Positions 46,283 through 54,516 of a stretch of 54,516 bases of DNA are shown here, piece after piece. The stretch spans positions 1 through 54,516 of the forward strand of contig JAIOXK010000006.1 of the NCBI GenBank assembly GCA_021741645.1, given 5' to 3'. Below the pieces are notes generated by a model, which saw only the letters and a list, made by a program, of their open reading frames with translations, had not been told where the DNA came from and made no database searches. Position numbers and translations under genes: made by a program. Source of the stretch: Candidatus Nanopelagicales bacterium (GTDB lineage Bacteria; Actinomycetota; Actinomycetes; S36-B12). Within the stretch, counting starts at the first letter, position 1. Each line of letters begins with the position of its first letter.

Positions 46283-47656
46283 ATGGACGTGCCCGCCCCA
46301 TCATCGGATGCCATCCAGATCGTGGCACCGGACGCGCTTCCCGACGTCCTCCCCGGGGACGATCTCGTCGCCCTGATGCGCGCACCGCTCGAGACGATCC
46401 AGTGGCCGGACGGCAGCACCGGGCTGCAGGACGGCGACATCGTCGTCATCACCAGCAAGATCGTGGCCAAGGCCGAGGGCCGAATCGTGAACACGCCCGA
46501 TCGCGAGTCGGTCATCGCCCTCGACACGGTCCGCGTCGTGGCCACCAAGGAGACACCCCGAGGGACCACGCGCATCGTCGAGACGCCGCAGGGCCTTGTC
46601 CTCGCCGCCGCCGGCATCGATGCGAGCAACATCGACGAGGGTCAGGTGGTGCGCCTTCCGGCGCATCCGGACTCGTCGGCGCGAGAGCTCCGAGCCGGAC
46701 TTCAGGAGGCACTGGGCTGCCGTATCGGCGTCGTGATCACCGACACGATGGGGCGACCATGGCGGCTCGGCGTCAGTGATGTCGCCATCGGTGCGGCTGG
46801 AGTCCTCGTGCTCGACGACCACACCGGGCGCCTCGATGCGTTCGGTCGCACACTCGAGATGACGATGATCGCCGTCGCCGACGAGATCAGCGCCGCAACG
46901 GATCTGGTCAAGGGGAAGTCTCGGGGCCGACCCGCGGCTGTGTTGCGCGGGCTCGCCGAGTACGTCACCAGTGAGGACGGCTCGGGAGCGGCAGCCACGG
47001 TGCGCCCCAGCGAGGAGGACCTGTTCAGCCTGGGAACCGCTGAGGCGATGGCCGTCGGACGCCGCACGGCCCCTGCAGCGCGGCGCACGGTGCGGTCGTT
47101 CACTGACGAACCGGTGCCTGCGCATGTCATCGCAACCGCGGTCGCGGCGGCCGTGAGTGCGCCCGCTCCGCACCACACGACGCCGTGGCAATTCATCGCG
47201 CTGCAGCACGGAGAGCAGCGGTATCGGCTGCTGGACGCGATGGCCGATCGCTGGCGTCGCGACCTCGCCGAGATCGACGGCTACGAGCCCGAGGCCGTCG
47301 CCCGTCGCGTGGCACGCGGTGACATCCTTCGCTCGGCGCCCGTCGTCGTCCTGCCATTCCTGGACCTGTCCGGAATGCATGAATATCCGGACGAGAAGCG
47401 ACGTGCACATGAGCGCGACCTGTTCATGGTCGCCGGCGGCGCAGCAGTGCAGAACCTGATGATCGCGCTCGCCGCGGATGAGTGGGGTTCGGCCTGGATC
47501 TCATCGACCGTGTTCTGCCCGGAGACCGTGCGGGAGACCCTCGACCTTCCCGACGCCTGGCAGCCGCTCGGCGCCGTTGCCGTCGGGCGACCTGCTGGCA
47601 CACCGCCCGCCCGCGCCGAGCGGCAGGCGGACGACTTCCTCTCGTGGCGGGAGTGA
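46283..47656 (+). CDS. fbiB: F420-0:gamma-glutamyl ligase fused to nitroreductase-type domain
   Basis: 457 residues. The N-terminal CofE domain (about 10-250) adds gamma-linked glutamates to F420-0: [38 protein letters not shown]. The C-terminal domain (about 265-457) is FMN nitroreductase-like ([47 protein letters not shown]) and reduces dehydro-F420-0 in mycobacteria. The two-domain fusion is the actinobacterial form; archaea have only CofE. Convergent with the pyrophosphorylase gene, 4 bases between stops. Confidence 0.95.
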   Translation: MDVPAPSSDAIQIVAPDALPDVLPGDDLVALMRAPLETIQWPDGSTGLQDGDIVVITSKIVAKAEGRIVNTPDRESVIALDTVRVVATKETPRGTTRIVETPQGLVLAAAGIDASNIDEGQVVRLPAHPDSSARELRAGLQEALGCRIGVVITDTMGRPWRLGVSDVAIGAAGVLVLDDHTGRLDAFGRTLEMTMIAVADEISAATDLVKGKSRGRPAAVLRGLAEYVTSEDGSGAAATVRPSEEDLFSLGTAEAMAVGRRTAPAARRTVRSFTDEPVPAHVIATAVAAAVSAPAPHHTTPWQFIALQHGEQRYRLLDAMADRWRRDLAEIDGYEPEAVARRVARGDILRSAPVVVLPFLDLSGMHEYPDEKRRAHERDLFMVAGGAAVQNLMIALAADEWGSAWISSTVFCPETVRETLDLPDAWQPLGAVAVGRPAGTPPARAERQADDFLSWRE

Positions 47657-47660
47657 TCGC

Positions 47661-48737
47661 TCAGGAGTCGCTGGAGAAGCGCACTGTGCCGTCCGCGATC
47701 TGCGCGCTCGGCCAGACCCGGACCCCGTCAAGTAGCTCGTTTCCGCGGCCGATCACGGCGCCGTCGCCGATGACCGCTCCGCGCAGCACGGTTCCTGCCC
47801 CAACCACGGCCCCCACACCGACGATGCTGTGGGAGACATGGGCGCCCTCGCCGATCTCCGCACCGTCGAACACCACCGCCCCCGTGACGACGGCTCCCGG
47901 CGCAATGACCGAGCCTCGGCCCACGACGGTGCCCCCATGCACCTGGGCATCGTCCGCGATCTGCGCCCCGGGCAGTGCCAGGAAGTCGCCCACCGATGGC
48001 ACGGCCGGGGACGGGGCAGCCCCGAGCACGAGATCGCACGAACCCTGGACGAACGCCAGTGGCGTGCCCAGATCCAGCCAGTAGCCGCTGTCGACGACTC
48101 CCGTGACCAGCGCACCGTCCGTGAGCAGGCCCGGGAAGGTCTCCCGCTCGACCGAGACCGGGCGGCCAGCAGGGATGCGATCGATGACACTGCGCTTGAA
48201 CACGTAGCAGCCGGCATTGATGTTGTTGGTGACGATCTCCTCGGCCGCCTTCGGCTTCTCGAGGAACGCGGTGACCCGTCCGTCCTGGTCGGTCGGAACC
48301 AGCCCGTACGCACGGGGATCGTCGACGGGAGTCAGGTACAGCGTGACGTCGCTCCCGGTGGCCTGGTGGTGCTGCACGAGGCCGTCGATGTCGACACCGC
48401 TGAGGACGTCGCCATTGAAGATCAGCACCGGCTCATCCGGACCGGACTCCAGAAAGGGCAGGGCATGCCGGATGGCGCCGCCGGTGCCCAGCGGCTCGTC
48501 CTCGGTGGCGATGACCACCTCGATCCCCAGATCGGAATCGTCGATGAAGGCCCTGAACACCTCCGCCTTGTAGGAGGTCGCCAGAACGATGCGAGTGACA
48601 CCCGCATCGCGCGCACGCGTGATCTGGTGCACCGTGAAGGGAACACCCGCCACGGGCAGCATGGGCTTGGGCGTATTGATGGTCAGGGGGCGAAGTCGCG
48701 TGCCCTGGCCTCCGACGAGGAGAACGGCTTCAGTCAC
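47661..48737 (-). CDS. manC: Mannose-1-phosphate guanylyltransferase-type nucleotidyltransferase
   Basis: 358 residues from the GTG at 48737, where homology begins. Nucleotide-binding LVGGQGTRLRPLT, then FNGDVLSG (metal Asp), FLEKP, NINAGCYVF and a C-terminal left-handed beta-helix (hexapeptide-type GAVVFDGAEIGEGAHV). It makes GDP-mannose from mannose-1-P and GTP; the mycobacterial orthologue Rv3264c has this assignment. Because the family also contains glucose-1-P thymidylyltransferases, nucleotide choice is inferred from context (manA and manB in the same window). Confidence 0.88.
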   Translation of the reverse strand: MTEAVLLVGGQGTRLRPLTINTPKPMLPVAGVPFTVHQITRARDAGVTRIVLATSYKAEVFRAFIDDSDLGIEVVIATEDEPLGTGGAIRHALPFLESGPDEPVLIFNGDVLSGVDIDGLVQHHQATGSDVTLYLTPVDDPRAYGLVPTDQDGRVTAFLEKPKAAEEIVTNNINAGCYVFKRSVIDRIPAGRPVSVERETFPGLLTDGALVTGVVDSGYWLDLGTPLAFVQGSCDLVLGAAPSPAVPSVGDFLALPGAQIADDAQVHGGTVVGRGSVIAPGAVVTGAVVFDGAEIGEGAHVSHSIVGVGAVVGAGTVLRGAVIGDGAVIGRGNELLDGVRVWPSAQIADGTVRFSSDS

Positions 48738-48822
48738 GCGCCTCAGCGTGCCACAGTCCGCGCGAACCCCCTGCGGCAGCCGCGCCCGCGCCACCCCGGG
48801 CTTCCGCAGGTACCGTGCCGAG

Positions 48823-49587
48823 ATGACAGACATCTGGACACTCCTGCAGCGACGGGTCCGATCCTCAGGAGCCGCGCCCCTCGTCACCTACGTCCACCTG
48901 AACAGCGGGGAGCGCACCGAGCTCTCCGTGGTCTCCCTCGCCAATGCTGCGGCGAAGACCGCCAACGCACTGCGCGACGCATTCGACCTCGAGCCGGGCG
49001 ATGCTGTGGCGCTCGACCTCCCCCTCCACTGGCAGCGCTCGACGTGGTGCGCGGGCGTGTGGACCGCCGGATGTGTCGTCCGCACCGAACTCACCGACGC
49101 GCCCCTGGTCGTGACCACCGCTGATCGTGCAGAGTTCGTGCGAGCGTCTGTCACTTCGCCCGTTGCTGTCGTCTCGATGCATCCCTTCGGACTCCCGATC
49201 TCCGAGCCGCTGCCGGATGGCACCGAGGACGTCACGGTGGCAGTCCGCTCCCAGCCGGACGCCTACCTGTTCGAGGCGCCGGATGCGCACGCGACGGCGA
49301 TCGACGGAGCAGTGGGCCACATGACGCAGGAGCAGGTGCTGACCGAGGCATCCTCGCTGGCGGCGAGCCTCGGCCTGCGCCCCGGCGACCGACTTCTCGC
49401 TGAGGACAGCGCCGACCCGCACGACCTCTGGCTGGCCTGTCTGGCACTTCCCCTGGCAGCCGACACATCGGTCGTGCTCACCCGCGGAACGCATGGGACG
49501 GGCAGTGGTTCAGGCGAGGATGACGCAGTCGCGAGGATCGCCAAGCAGGAGAACGTCACGGCCCGGTTGCCGACACCCTCCGCATGA
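48823..49587 (+). CDS. TIGR03089 family protein (AMP-binding-like)
   Basis: 254 residues resembling a truncated, degenerate N-terminal half of an acyl-CoA synthetase: TDIWTLLQRRV, TELSVVSLANAAAKTANALRD, LEPGDAVALDLPLHWQ, and RPGDRLLAEDSADPHDLWLACL. The ATP-binding loop and catalytic residues of true adenylating enzymes are absent. Actinobacteria keep this family beside the LCP gene (Rv3268), so a wall-related role is plausible but unproven. Divergent from manC over 85 bases. Confidence 0.87.
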   Translation: MTDIWTLLQRRVRSSGAAPLVTYVHLNSGERTELSVVSLANAAAKTANALRDAFDLEPGDAVALDLPLHWQRSTWCAGVWTAGCVVRTELTDAPLVVTTADRAEFVRASVTSPVAVVSMHPFGLPISEPLPDGTEDVTVAVRSQPDAYLFEAPDAHATAIDGAVGHMTQEQVLTEASSLAASLGLRPGDRLLAEDSADPHDLWLACLALPLAADTSVVLTRGTHGTGSGSGEDDAVARIAKQENVTARLPTPSA

Positions 49588-49596
49588 GGCTGCGCG

Positions 49597-51303
49597 TCAG
49601 CCTCGTGCCCTGATCGTGACGGCGAACTCCGGGCTGACCCCCGCCACCTCGTTCTTCTTCACCACCAGGATCCTGAAGGTGCCTGCGGCCTTGCGACCGG
49701 CATCCTTGACGACAAACCGGTAGCGGCCCTTGGCGTTGGTCCTCGTCCGCTCGACCGTCTTCCAGTCCGCCCCCACCAGCTTCTGCCGCCACACCTTGAG
49801 CTTCCTCTGACCCGGGCGCACCACACCGACGACCTTGTAGCGCTTGCCCTTCTTGACTTCTATCGCCCCCGGCGTCAGCAGGGAGACAGTCCGCTGCATC
49901 ACGGTCGGGGCAGGCGGTGCCGTCTCCGCCGGTGGCACCTCGACGGGTGGCACCTCCACGACGGGCGCCGACGGGACTGCCACGGCCGGCAGGGGAACGC
50001 CCACCTTGCCGTCGACCGTGTTGACGTATCGCGAACGGAGATTCAGTGCCGTGGCCCATTGCGGACCGGTGCGGGTCACCACTGTTCCGTCGGGAAGCTG
50101 GGCAGAGACTCGCCTGACGGCACCTGATGCATCCCGCTCGCTGACATCCACGCTGGACACCGCGGGCACCCCGAATGCGGCTGCCATGGAGGCCTGCGGA
50201 ACGACCACCTGCCAGGCCGCATGAGGATTCTCAGGAACCCTCATCCACGGATCCGGAACACTGATCACGTAGGGAAGCGTGCCTCCCCACACGTCCTGCA
50301 CCGACTGAGTGGCTCCGCCGCTGGAGGAGTGATAGAACGCCCGAATCGCCTTGCCCTCGTGCAGGATCGCGTTCCCAGTGACGTCCGACGCATGAGTCGC
50401 GTTGACCGCGGCGATCCAGCGATCGCCCATCGCCGCGCTCGGCTTGCCCCAGCCGGTGAACGTCTGGTCGGCGTAGGGCCCGCCACCGTCGTCCACATGG
50501 CATGAGCAGGCCACTCGCACGCCACTGTCGATCTTGCTCACCGCATAGGAGCGGGCAGCCAGCGCCTGCGCCTGCATCGCGGCATCCGGCCAGGAGCTGG
50601 ACACCTCGGCGATTCCGTAGAGGTACTCGTCATGAACGCGGACCACATTGACGGCATTGAGGCGAACGCCTGACTTCGTCGAGATCGGAACAATCTCCAG
50701 ATGCCCGTAGCGATAGCGATGTCCGGCGGAGTCGAGGTTGTCCTGCTTGCGGGCGACATTGAGCAGCGTCGGCCCCCCGGCAGCGGCTCCCGGGGCCCTC
50801 GTCCCAGCCCAGCGCACCGACACCTGAGGGGACGCACCCAGATCCACCGTCTGGCCCCCGGCCGTGCGCTCGACGCCCACGTCGGCGCCACGCACGGTGA
50901 ACTTGAACTCGTCCAGCGGCGAGCCGACCACCACATTGCCACCGACGGACACCTCCACGGCACCGCCGGACGGGTCCATGGCCTCGCTTCGGACGAATAC
51001 GCGCTGCGTCTGATGCAGCAGTGCGACCCGGATGTCCATGTCGTCCTGAACCGGGACCACCTGAGTGCCCTGGTAATAGTGGGTCACGATCCCGGCTGCG
51101 TCATAGCCGGCCTTGGCCATGCCGTACGCCCCCCACTGGGACATGCCGACCCCGTGGCCCCAGCCCGCGCCGTCCAGCGTGAATGCAGGCGGCGCACCCT
51201 CGTCCGCCGATGCCGCGGACGGGCCCATCAGGCTTCCGATCCCCAGCGCACCGGCCAGCAGCCCGGTGAGGGCGGTCACGGCGAGTGGCCGACGAGGGGG
51301 CAC
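49597..51303 (-). CDS. Secreted SpoIID/LytB-domain protein
   Basis: About 568 residues from the GTG at 51303, which has AGGAG seven bases upstream; this gives a clean signal peptide (RRPLAVTALTGLLAGALGIG to AASA). GWGHGVGMSQWGAYGM at about 48-62 and DDGGGPYADQTFTGWGKP, AARSYAVSKID and FYHSSSGGATQSVQDVWGG are SpoIID motifs; the family cleaves denuded glycan strands (lytic transglycosylase). A Pro/Val linker (VPSAPVVEVPPVEVPP) leads to a basic, all-beta C-terminal domain possibly binding the wall. SpoIID proteins outside sporulation are common in actinobacteria. Confidence 0.88.
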   Translation of the reverse strand: MPPRRPLAVTALTGLLAGALGIGSLMGPSAASADEGAPPAFTLDGAGWGHGVGMSQWGAYGMAKAGYDAAGIVTHYYQGTQVVPVQDDMDIRVALLHQTQRVFVRSEAMDPSGGAVEVSVGGNVVVGSPLDEFKFTVRGADVGVERTAGGQTVDLGASPQVSVRWAGTRAPGAAAGGPTLLNVARKQDNLDSAGHRYRYGHLEIVPISTKSGVRLNAVNVVRVHDEYLYGIAEVSSSWPDAAMQAQALAARSYAVSKIDSGVRVACSCHVDDGGGPYADQTFTGWGKPSAAMGDRWIAAVNATHASDVTGNAILHEGKAIRAFYHSSSGGATQSVQDVWGGTLPYVISVPDPWMRVPENPHAAWQVVVPQASMAAAFGVPAVSSVDVSERDASGAVRRVSAQLPDGTVVTRTGPQWATALNLRSRYVNTVDGKVGVPLPAVAVPSAPVVEVPPVEVPPAETAPPAPTVMQRTVSLLTPGAIEVKKGKRYKVVGVVRPGQRKLKVWRQKLVGADWKTVERTRTNAKGRYRFVVKDAGRKAAGTFRILVVKKNEVAGVSPEFAVTIRARG

Positions 51304-51604
51304 GTCAGAACTCCTCACATCTGGGCCCCTCAGCAGACTCCGGCGAGGGGAAGCGGAACGGGTACGCGGGTGCTGGTCCCTGTCACGGTGCCACACCGGG
51401 ACGCCACAAGGATGCATCACACGCCCCATCTGTAACAAATGCCACACGCAGGCAATCCCGTGAGGGGAACGGTGGCCCTCCATGGTGCGTCGCAGCAGGG
51501 ACGACCATCGCTGCGCTTACCATGGCGAGGGCCCATGCGGCCGCACAGACCATGAGGCCGGCTTCCCACTGCCGCCCCGAGACCGTCCAAGGAGAGAACT
51601 GCCG
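51304..51604. other. Divergent intergenic region, SpoIID-like / LCP
   Basis: 301 bases between start codons. The visible elements are AAGGAG upstream of the LCP start, AGGAG upstream of the SpoIID start, and a TGTAAC/GTAACA element at 51431-51437 that resembles an MtrA half-site. I see no clear paired promoter hexamers and no extra gene. Confidence 0.4.
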
Positions 51605-53029
51605 ATGACCCGCTCAGGAGGAGGCGTCGGACGCATCCTGCTTGCCCTGGTCTCTGCAGCCGTCCTCGTCCTGACCGTCATCGGAGCCGGTGTGAGCGTC
51701 CTCATGGGGCAGCTGCAGGGCAACATCACCGCCGTCGACATCAGTGACAACGTCACCTCCGACCCCACGACAGCTCCCCTCAACGCGGTCGACGAGGAGA
51801 CCGGCACCTACGAGCCGCTCACCGTGGTGCTGATGGGAAGTGACTCTCGGTCAGGCAAGGGCAACGGCGGGTTCGGCAGCGCCTCCCAGATCGGCGGCGA
51901 GCGCTCGGACACCACCATCGTGCTGCACGTCAGCGGAGACCGGACGTCGGCGATCGGCGTGAGCATCCCCCGCGACACCACCGTGACCCTGCCCAAGTGC
52001 AAGTCCAAGGGCAAGACGGTCGGCGGCTACGAGGGACGCTTCAACCAGGCCATGGACATCGGCGGCCCCGGCTGCACGGTCAAGGCGGTCGAGGAGATGT
52101 CAGGTCTCGACATCTCCAACTTCATGATGGTCGACTTCCGGGGGTTCAAGAGAATCGTCGACGCCGTCGGTGGCGTGGAGATCTGCCTGTCCAAGCCGGT
52201 GGACGACCCGCTCAGCGGACTCAAGCTCTCCAAGGGCAAGCACGTGGTCGAGGGCGAGGAGGCCCTGGCTTTCGTCCGCGCTCGCAAGACCCTTGGCGAT
52301 GGGTCGGACACCTCGCGCATTCGTCGCCAGCAGGCGTTCTTGTCCTCGCTGATACGCAAGGTCCTGTCCAGCGGCACCCTGCTGAACCCCGCGCAGCTGC
52401 TCGGCGTCCTGGACGCCGCCACCGAATCCCTCACGGCCGACCCGCAACTGGCGGACATCAACAACCTCAAGGACCTCGCGCTCAGCCTGAAGGACCTCAA
52501 GCCGGCCAACGTCACGTTCACGACGATTCCGTGGAAGCCGAATGGCGATGGCGCGACAATCAGCGTCAACACCAAGAAGGCCGCTCCCATCTGGAAGGCG
52601 ATGAAGGACGACACTCCCTGGCCGCCCAAGGGCACCGGCAGTGACGAGGATTCTGCACCCCTGCTGAAGACACCTCCGGAGAAGATCCAGGTCGACGTCC
52701 TGAACGGCACCACCACGCCGAAGATGGCCAAGAAGGTGGCCCGTCAACTGCGCAAGCAGGGCTTCGTCGTGCGCGACGTCGGCAACGCCGACTCCACGGA
52801 CTATGCGCAGACGACCGTCATCTATGACCCCGACTGGGACCAGTCAGCCAAGACCCTCGCCGCCGCCATGGACACCGACGTGGTGCAGAAGGACAAGAAG
52901 CACGGAAGCATCCTGACGGTCATCGTTGGTGAGGACTTCACGGCCGTGCAGCCCGTGGAGATCCTCGATATCACGCAGGACTACACGGCGCAGGTGAACA
53001 CCGGAGATGAGGCCTTCTGCGCCTCCTAG
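51605..53029 (+). CDS. LytR-CpsA-Psr (LCP) family ligase with LytR_C domain
   Basis: 474 residues. One N-terminal TM (about 9-34), an LCP domain (SDTTIVLHVSGDRTSAIGVS, IPRDTTVTLP with the catalytic Arg, GRFNQAMDIGGPGCTVKAVE, VEGEEALAFVRARKTLG) and a C-terminal LytR_C domain (IQVDVLNGTTTPKMAKKVAR). LCP enzymes attach polymers such as arabinogalactan or teichoic acids to peptidoglycan from lipid-linked donors. The location matches Rv3267 and sits near the glycosyltransferase and phosphatidyltransferase genes, consistent with assembly of a wall polymer. Confidence 0.94.
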   Translation: MTRSGGGVGRILLALVSAAVLVLTVIGAGVSVLMGQLQGNITAVDISDNVTSDPTTAPLNAVDEETGTYEPLTVVLMGSDSRSGKGNGGFGSASQIGGERSDTTIVLHVSGDRTSAIGVSIPRDTTVTLPKCKSKGKTVGGYEGRFNQAMDIGGPGCTVKAVEEMSGLDISNFMMVDFRGFKRIVDAVGGVEICLSKPVDDPLSGLKLSKGKHVVEGEEALAFVRARKTLGDGSDTSRIRRQQAFLSSLIRKVLSSGTLLNPAQLLGVLDAATESLTADPQLADINNLKDLALSLKDLKPANVTFTTIPWKPNGDGATISVNTKKAAPIWKAMKDDTPWPPKGTGSDEDSAPLLKTPPEKIQVDVLNGTTTPKMAKKVARQLRKQGFVVRDVGNADSTDYAQTTVIYDPDWDQSAKTLAAAMDTDVVQKDKKHGSILTVIVGEDFTAVQPVEILDITQDYTAQVNTGDEAFCAS

Positions 53030-53082
53030 GCCGGATGTGATACTTGCCACCACCATCGGGCCGATCGCCCCGCCGAAGTCGT

Positions 53083-53110
53083 TTGGCCGTGGCAGCGCTT
53101 CGTGTAAACT
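53083..53110 (+). promoter_or_regulatory. Candidate promoter downstream of the LCP gene
   Basis: TTGGCC (53083-53088), 16-bp spacer, TAAACT (53105-53110) in a non-coding gap with no gene downstream on this strand. If active it would start a short RNA at about 53117 that folds at once into the hairpin below. Confidence 0.4.
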
Positions 53111-53119
53111 CGACAGTGC

Positions 53120-53153
53120 AAGCCCCTGATGTCTCCCCCGTCGTCAGGGGCTT
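53120..53153 (+). terminator. Hairpin terminator after the LCP gene
   Basis: 10-bp perfect stem (AAGCCCCTGA with TCAGGGGCTT) around a 14-nt loop, ~90 nt past the LCP stop. A second, smaller inverted repeat (GACGAGCC/GGCTCGTC, 53193-53227) lies at the WbbL-like stop. Both fit bidirectional termination between convergent genes. Confidence 0.7.
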
Positions 53154-53225
53154 GTCCTATTCCCAGGCGGTTTCTTCCCAAGCGATTTCTGAGACGAGCC
53201 CTTCGACAGGGGTGAGCCAGGCTCG

Positions 53226-54098
53226 TCAGATGACGGGAGGTCGGCCAGCCCGGGTCATCCGCCATACGGTCCGCCACCGCATCGGCCGGCGCCCCCGCGG
53301 CCGGTCCCGGATGCCCTCGCGCAGACCGGAGAACCAGGCACCCAGGGCCTGCCGGTCGCGCATTCGCAGGGTCGTCATCGCGATCCATGTGCCGACGTAC
53401 ACAGGCTCCAGGGCCAGCGGCAGGTTCCGACGGGCCAGCCAGACGCGATTGCGGGCCGTCAATCGGTAGTACACATCGTGCCGAGCCGGGTCGATCACCG
53501 GATGGTGGGCGATCAGGTCGGCGGCGTACCAGGGGGTTCGCCCGGCGTCCCAGACCCGCCAGACCAGATCGATGCCCTCATGCGCGTAGAAGAACTCATC
53601 AGGCCAGCCGCCGGTAGCCTCGAAGACGTCGCGAGGCATGGCCACCGCTCCCTCCCAGAGCGACGTCGCCGGACTCGAGGCGAGCGGATCCCCCAGCCGA
53701 AGTCGGGGAACCCAGCGCCGCGGCGACGGCAGGCCGGTGGCGTCCACCACGCGGGGCTGGATCAGCCCCAGCGCCGGGTCAGACCGGAAGCGGTCGGCCA
53801 CCTCTCGCAGGAAGTTCGGATCGGGCAGCCAGGCGTCGTCGTCCAGGAAGAAGAGCAGCTCCCCCTCGACTTCCGGCACCCCTGCATTGCGACCCGCGGG
53901 GATTCCTACGTTCTCCGGCAGGGCAAGAGCGCGCACCTGCTCGGGCAGATCGGTCGGCACCCAGCCGTTGCCCACCACGACGATGTCGGTCTCAACGCCC
54001 TGCTGCCCGAGCAGCGACTCCAGACCACGTCGCAGGTCATCGGGTCGCTGCCCCATGGTCAGGACCACCACCCCGAAACGAGGCAGTCCCACGCTCAT
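53226..54098 (-). CDS. WbbL-like glycosyltransferase family 2 protein
   Basis: 290 residues, GT-A fold: FGVVVLTMGQRPDDLRRGLESL, VVGNGW, NVGIPAGRNAGVPEVEGELL, FFLDDDAWLPD (DxD), and EGIDLVWRVWDAG as acceptor-site acid. Position beside the LCP and mannose genes matches wbbL1 (Rv3265c), the rhamnosyltransferase that starts the arabinogalactan linker; the sugar used here cannot be read from the sequence. The ATG overlaps the stop of the upstream membrane gene (ATGA). Confidence 0.88.
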   Translation of the reverse strand: MSVGLPRFGVVVLTMGQRPDDLRRGLESLLGQQGVETDIVVVGNGWVPTDLPEQVRALALPENVGIPAGRNAGVPEVEGELLFFLDDDAWLPDPNFLREVADRFRSDPALGLIQPRVVDATGLPSPRRWVPRLRLGDPLASSPATSLWEGAVAMPRDVFEATGGWPDEFFYAHEGIDLVWRVWDAGRTPWYAADLIAHHPVIDPARHDVYYRLTARNRVWLARRNLPLALEPVYVGTWIAMTTLRMRDRQALGAWFSGLREGIRDRPRGRRPMRWRTVWRMTRAGRPPVI

Positions 54099-54516
54099 CG
54101 CAGCCGACTCGACGAGAGAATGGAGGCGAGGTGTCCGACGATCGTCAGGACTCCGAAGACGGCGAGGAATGCGACCAGCAGGCGCGTCACGGCGAGGTCA
54201 CCAACGATGGCATCGCCGATCGCGGCCGCGAAGGCCAGCAACGTGAGCTCGACCGAGTGGTAGGCCCGATGGAAGGGGAAGAATCGCGCCATCGAGCGAA
54301 GTCGGCGGAGTCCGCTGCGGTGCGGCTGGGCCACACTCGCCTTCTCCTCCAGCCGGGGCAGGCCGTTGTAGGCGCGTGAGACGTGGACCATGTCGTTGAG
54401 TGCCTTGTTGTAGAGCACCATCACCGAGATGAGAGCCCCGATGAGCGGCCACGGTGAGTCCAGCCAGCCCGCCTCGGGGAAGCCCGCCGCGCGCAGCCCC
54501 AAGGCAATGGGGATGA
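54095..54516 (-). CDS. C-terminal part of a membrane protein, probably CDP-alcohol phosphatidyltransferase
   Basis: The frame is open through the window edge, so only the last ~140 residues are seen and no start can be assigned. Visible: IPIALGLRAAGFPEAG, a TM segment PLIGALISVMVLYNKALND, a polar loop rich in basic residues, FFPFHRAYHSVELTLLAFAA and a final TM (LLVAFLAVFGVLTIVGHL). This tail matches my memory of the actinobacterial CDP-alcohol phosphatidyltransferase that lies beside wbbL; the CDP-OH catalytic motif would be outside the window, so the assignment is tentative. Confidence 0.6.
   Translation of the reverse strand, partial: IPIALGLRAAGFPEAGWLDSPWPLIGALISVMVLYNKALNDMVHVSRAYNGLPRLEEKASVAQPHRSGLRRLRSMARFFPFHRAYHSVELTLLAFAAAIGDAIVGDLAVTRLLVAFLAVFGVLTIVGHLASILSSSRLR

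Overview
The window is a strongly G+C-rich chromosomal segment from a member of the Actinomycetota. The evidence is the gene content: a WhiB-family regulator, MtrA-MtrB-LpqB, AdnA/AdnB, MoeZ, the giant NAD-glutamate dehydrogenase, F420 genes fbiA/fbiB, and DUF3499, DUF5719, DUF2505, Rv3235-family and TIGR03089 proteins. Gene order and orientation follow, from memory, the Mycobacterium tuberculosis Rv3201c-Rv3268 block (adnB, adnA, moeZ, a ParA-like gene, Rv3235, secA, comF, lpqB, mtrB, mtrA, sahH, manA, manB, DUF3499, whiB2, fbiA, fbiB, GDP-mannose pyrophosphorylase, wbbL-like, LCP, TIGR03089). The many differences, including a SpoIID-like protein and the absence of hpf, tmk and rml genes at their usual places, argue against a mycobacterium. 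Most of the window is therefore chromosomal core; no prophage, transposase, CRISPR array, tRNA or rRNA was seen.

Layout. 0-5.4 kb: adnA-adnB, DNA end resection. 5.4-9.4 kb: a membrane pseudokinase/flippase-like protein coupled to a NIL-domain protein, a CDGSH Fe-S protein, and a Pro-Thr-repeat surface protein, with two hairpins at the convergent junction. 9.5-15.7 kb: moeZ (sulfur transfer) and the 180-kDa-class glutamate dehydrogenase. 15.9-19.0 kb: a DUF2505 protein, then a WS/DGAT-patatin pair (neutral lipid). 19.1-21.9 kb: an uncharacterised cluster of Lys-less ParA/CpaE-like ATPase, SAF-domain protein, HTH protein and a possible beta-barrel protein. 22.0-27.4 kb: Rv3235-family protein, secA, a GNAT-LuxR fusion, comF. 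27.4-32.5 kb: a CPBP protease-mtrA-mtrB-lpqB operon. 32.5-33.8 kb: a small membrane protein, then a secreted-protein gene broken by an in-frame stop and bracketed by two 81-bp near-identical hairpin repeats. 33.8-45.0 kb: ahcY, then a long co-directional run (CDF transporter, manA, Trm112, manB, DUF3499, DUF5719, large GT2, whiB) for mannose activation and envelope glycoconjugates. 45.3-47.7 kb: fbiA-fbiB. 47.7-54.5 kb: manC-type pyrophosphorylase, TIGR03089, SpoIID-like protein, LCP ligase, WbbL-like glycosyltransferase and a probable CDP-alcohol phosphatidyltransferase.

Working together. manA, manB and the pyrophosphorylase form a complete fructose-6-P to GDP-mannose route. The glycosyltransferases and the LCP protein would use activated sugars to build and attach wall polymers, and MtrAB-LpqB links envelope state to division. 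Many same-strand neighbours are coupled by 4-bp ATGA or GTGA overlaps.

The least explained parts are the 81-bp repeat pair with the interrupted secreted gene, the 19-22 kb cluster, the GNAT-LuxR fusion, and several long perfect palindromes at gene junctions.
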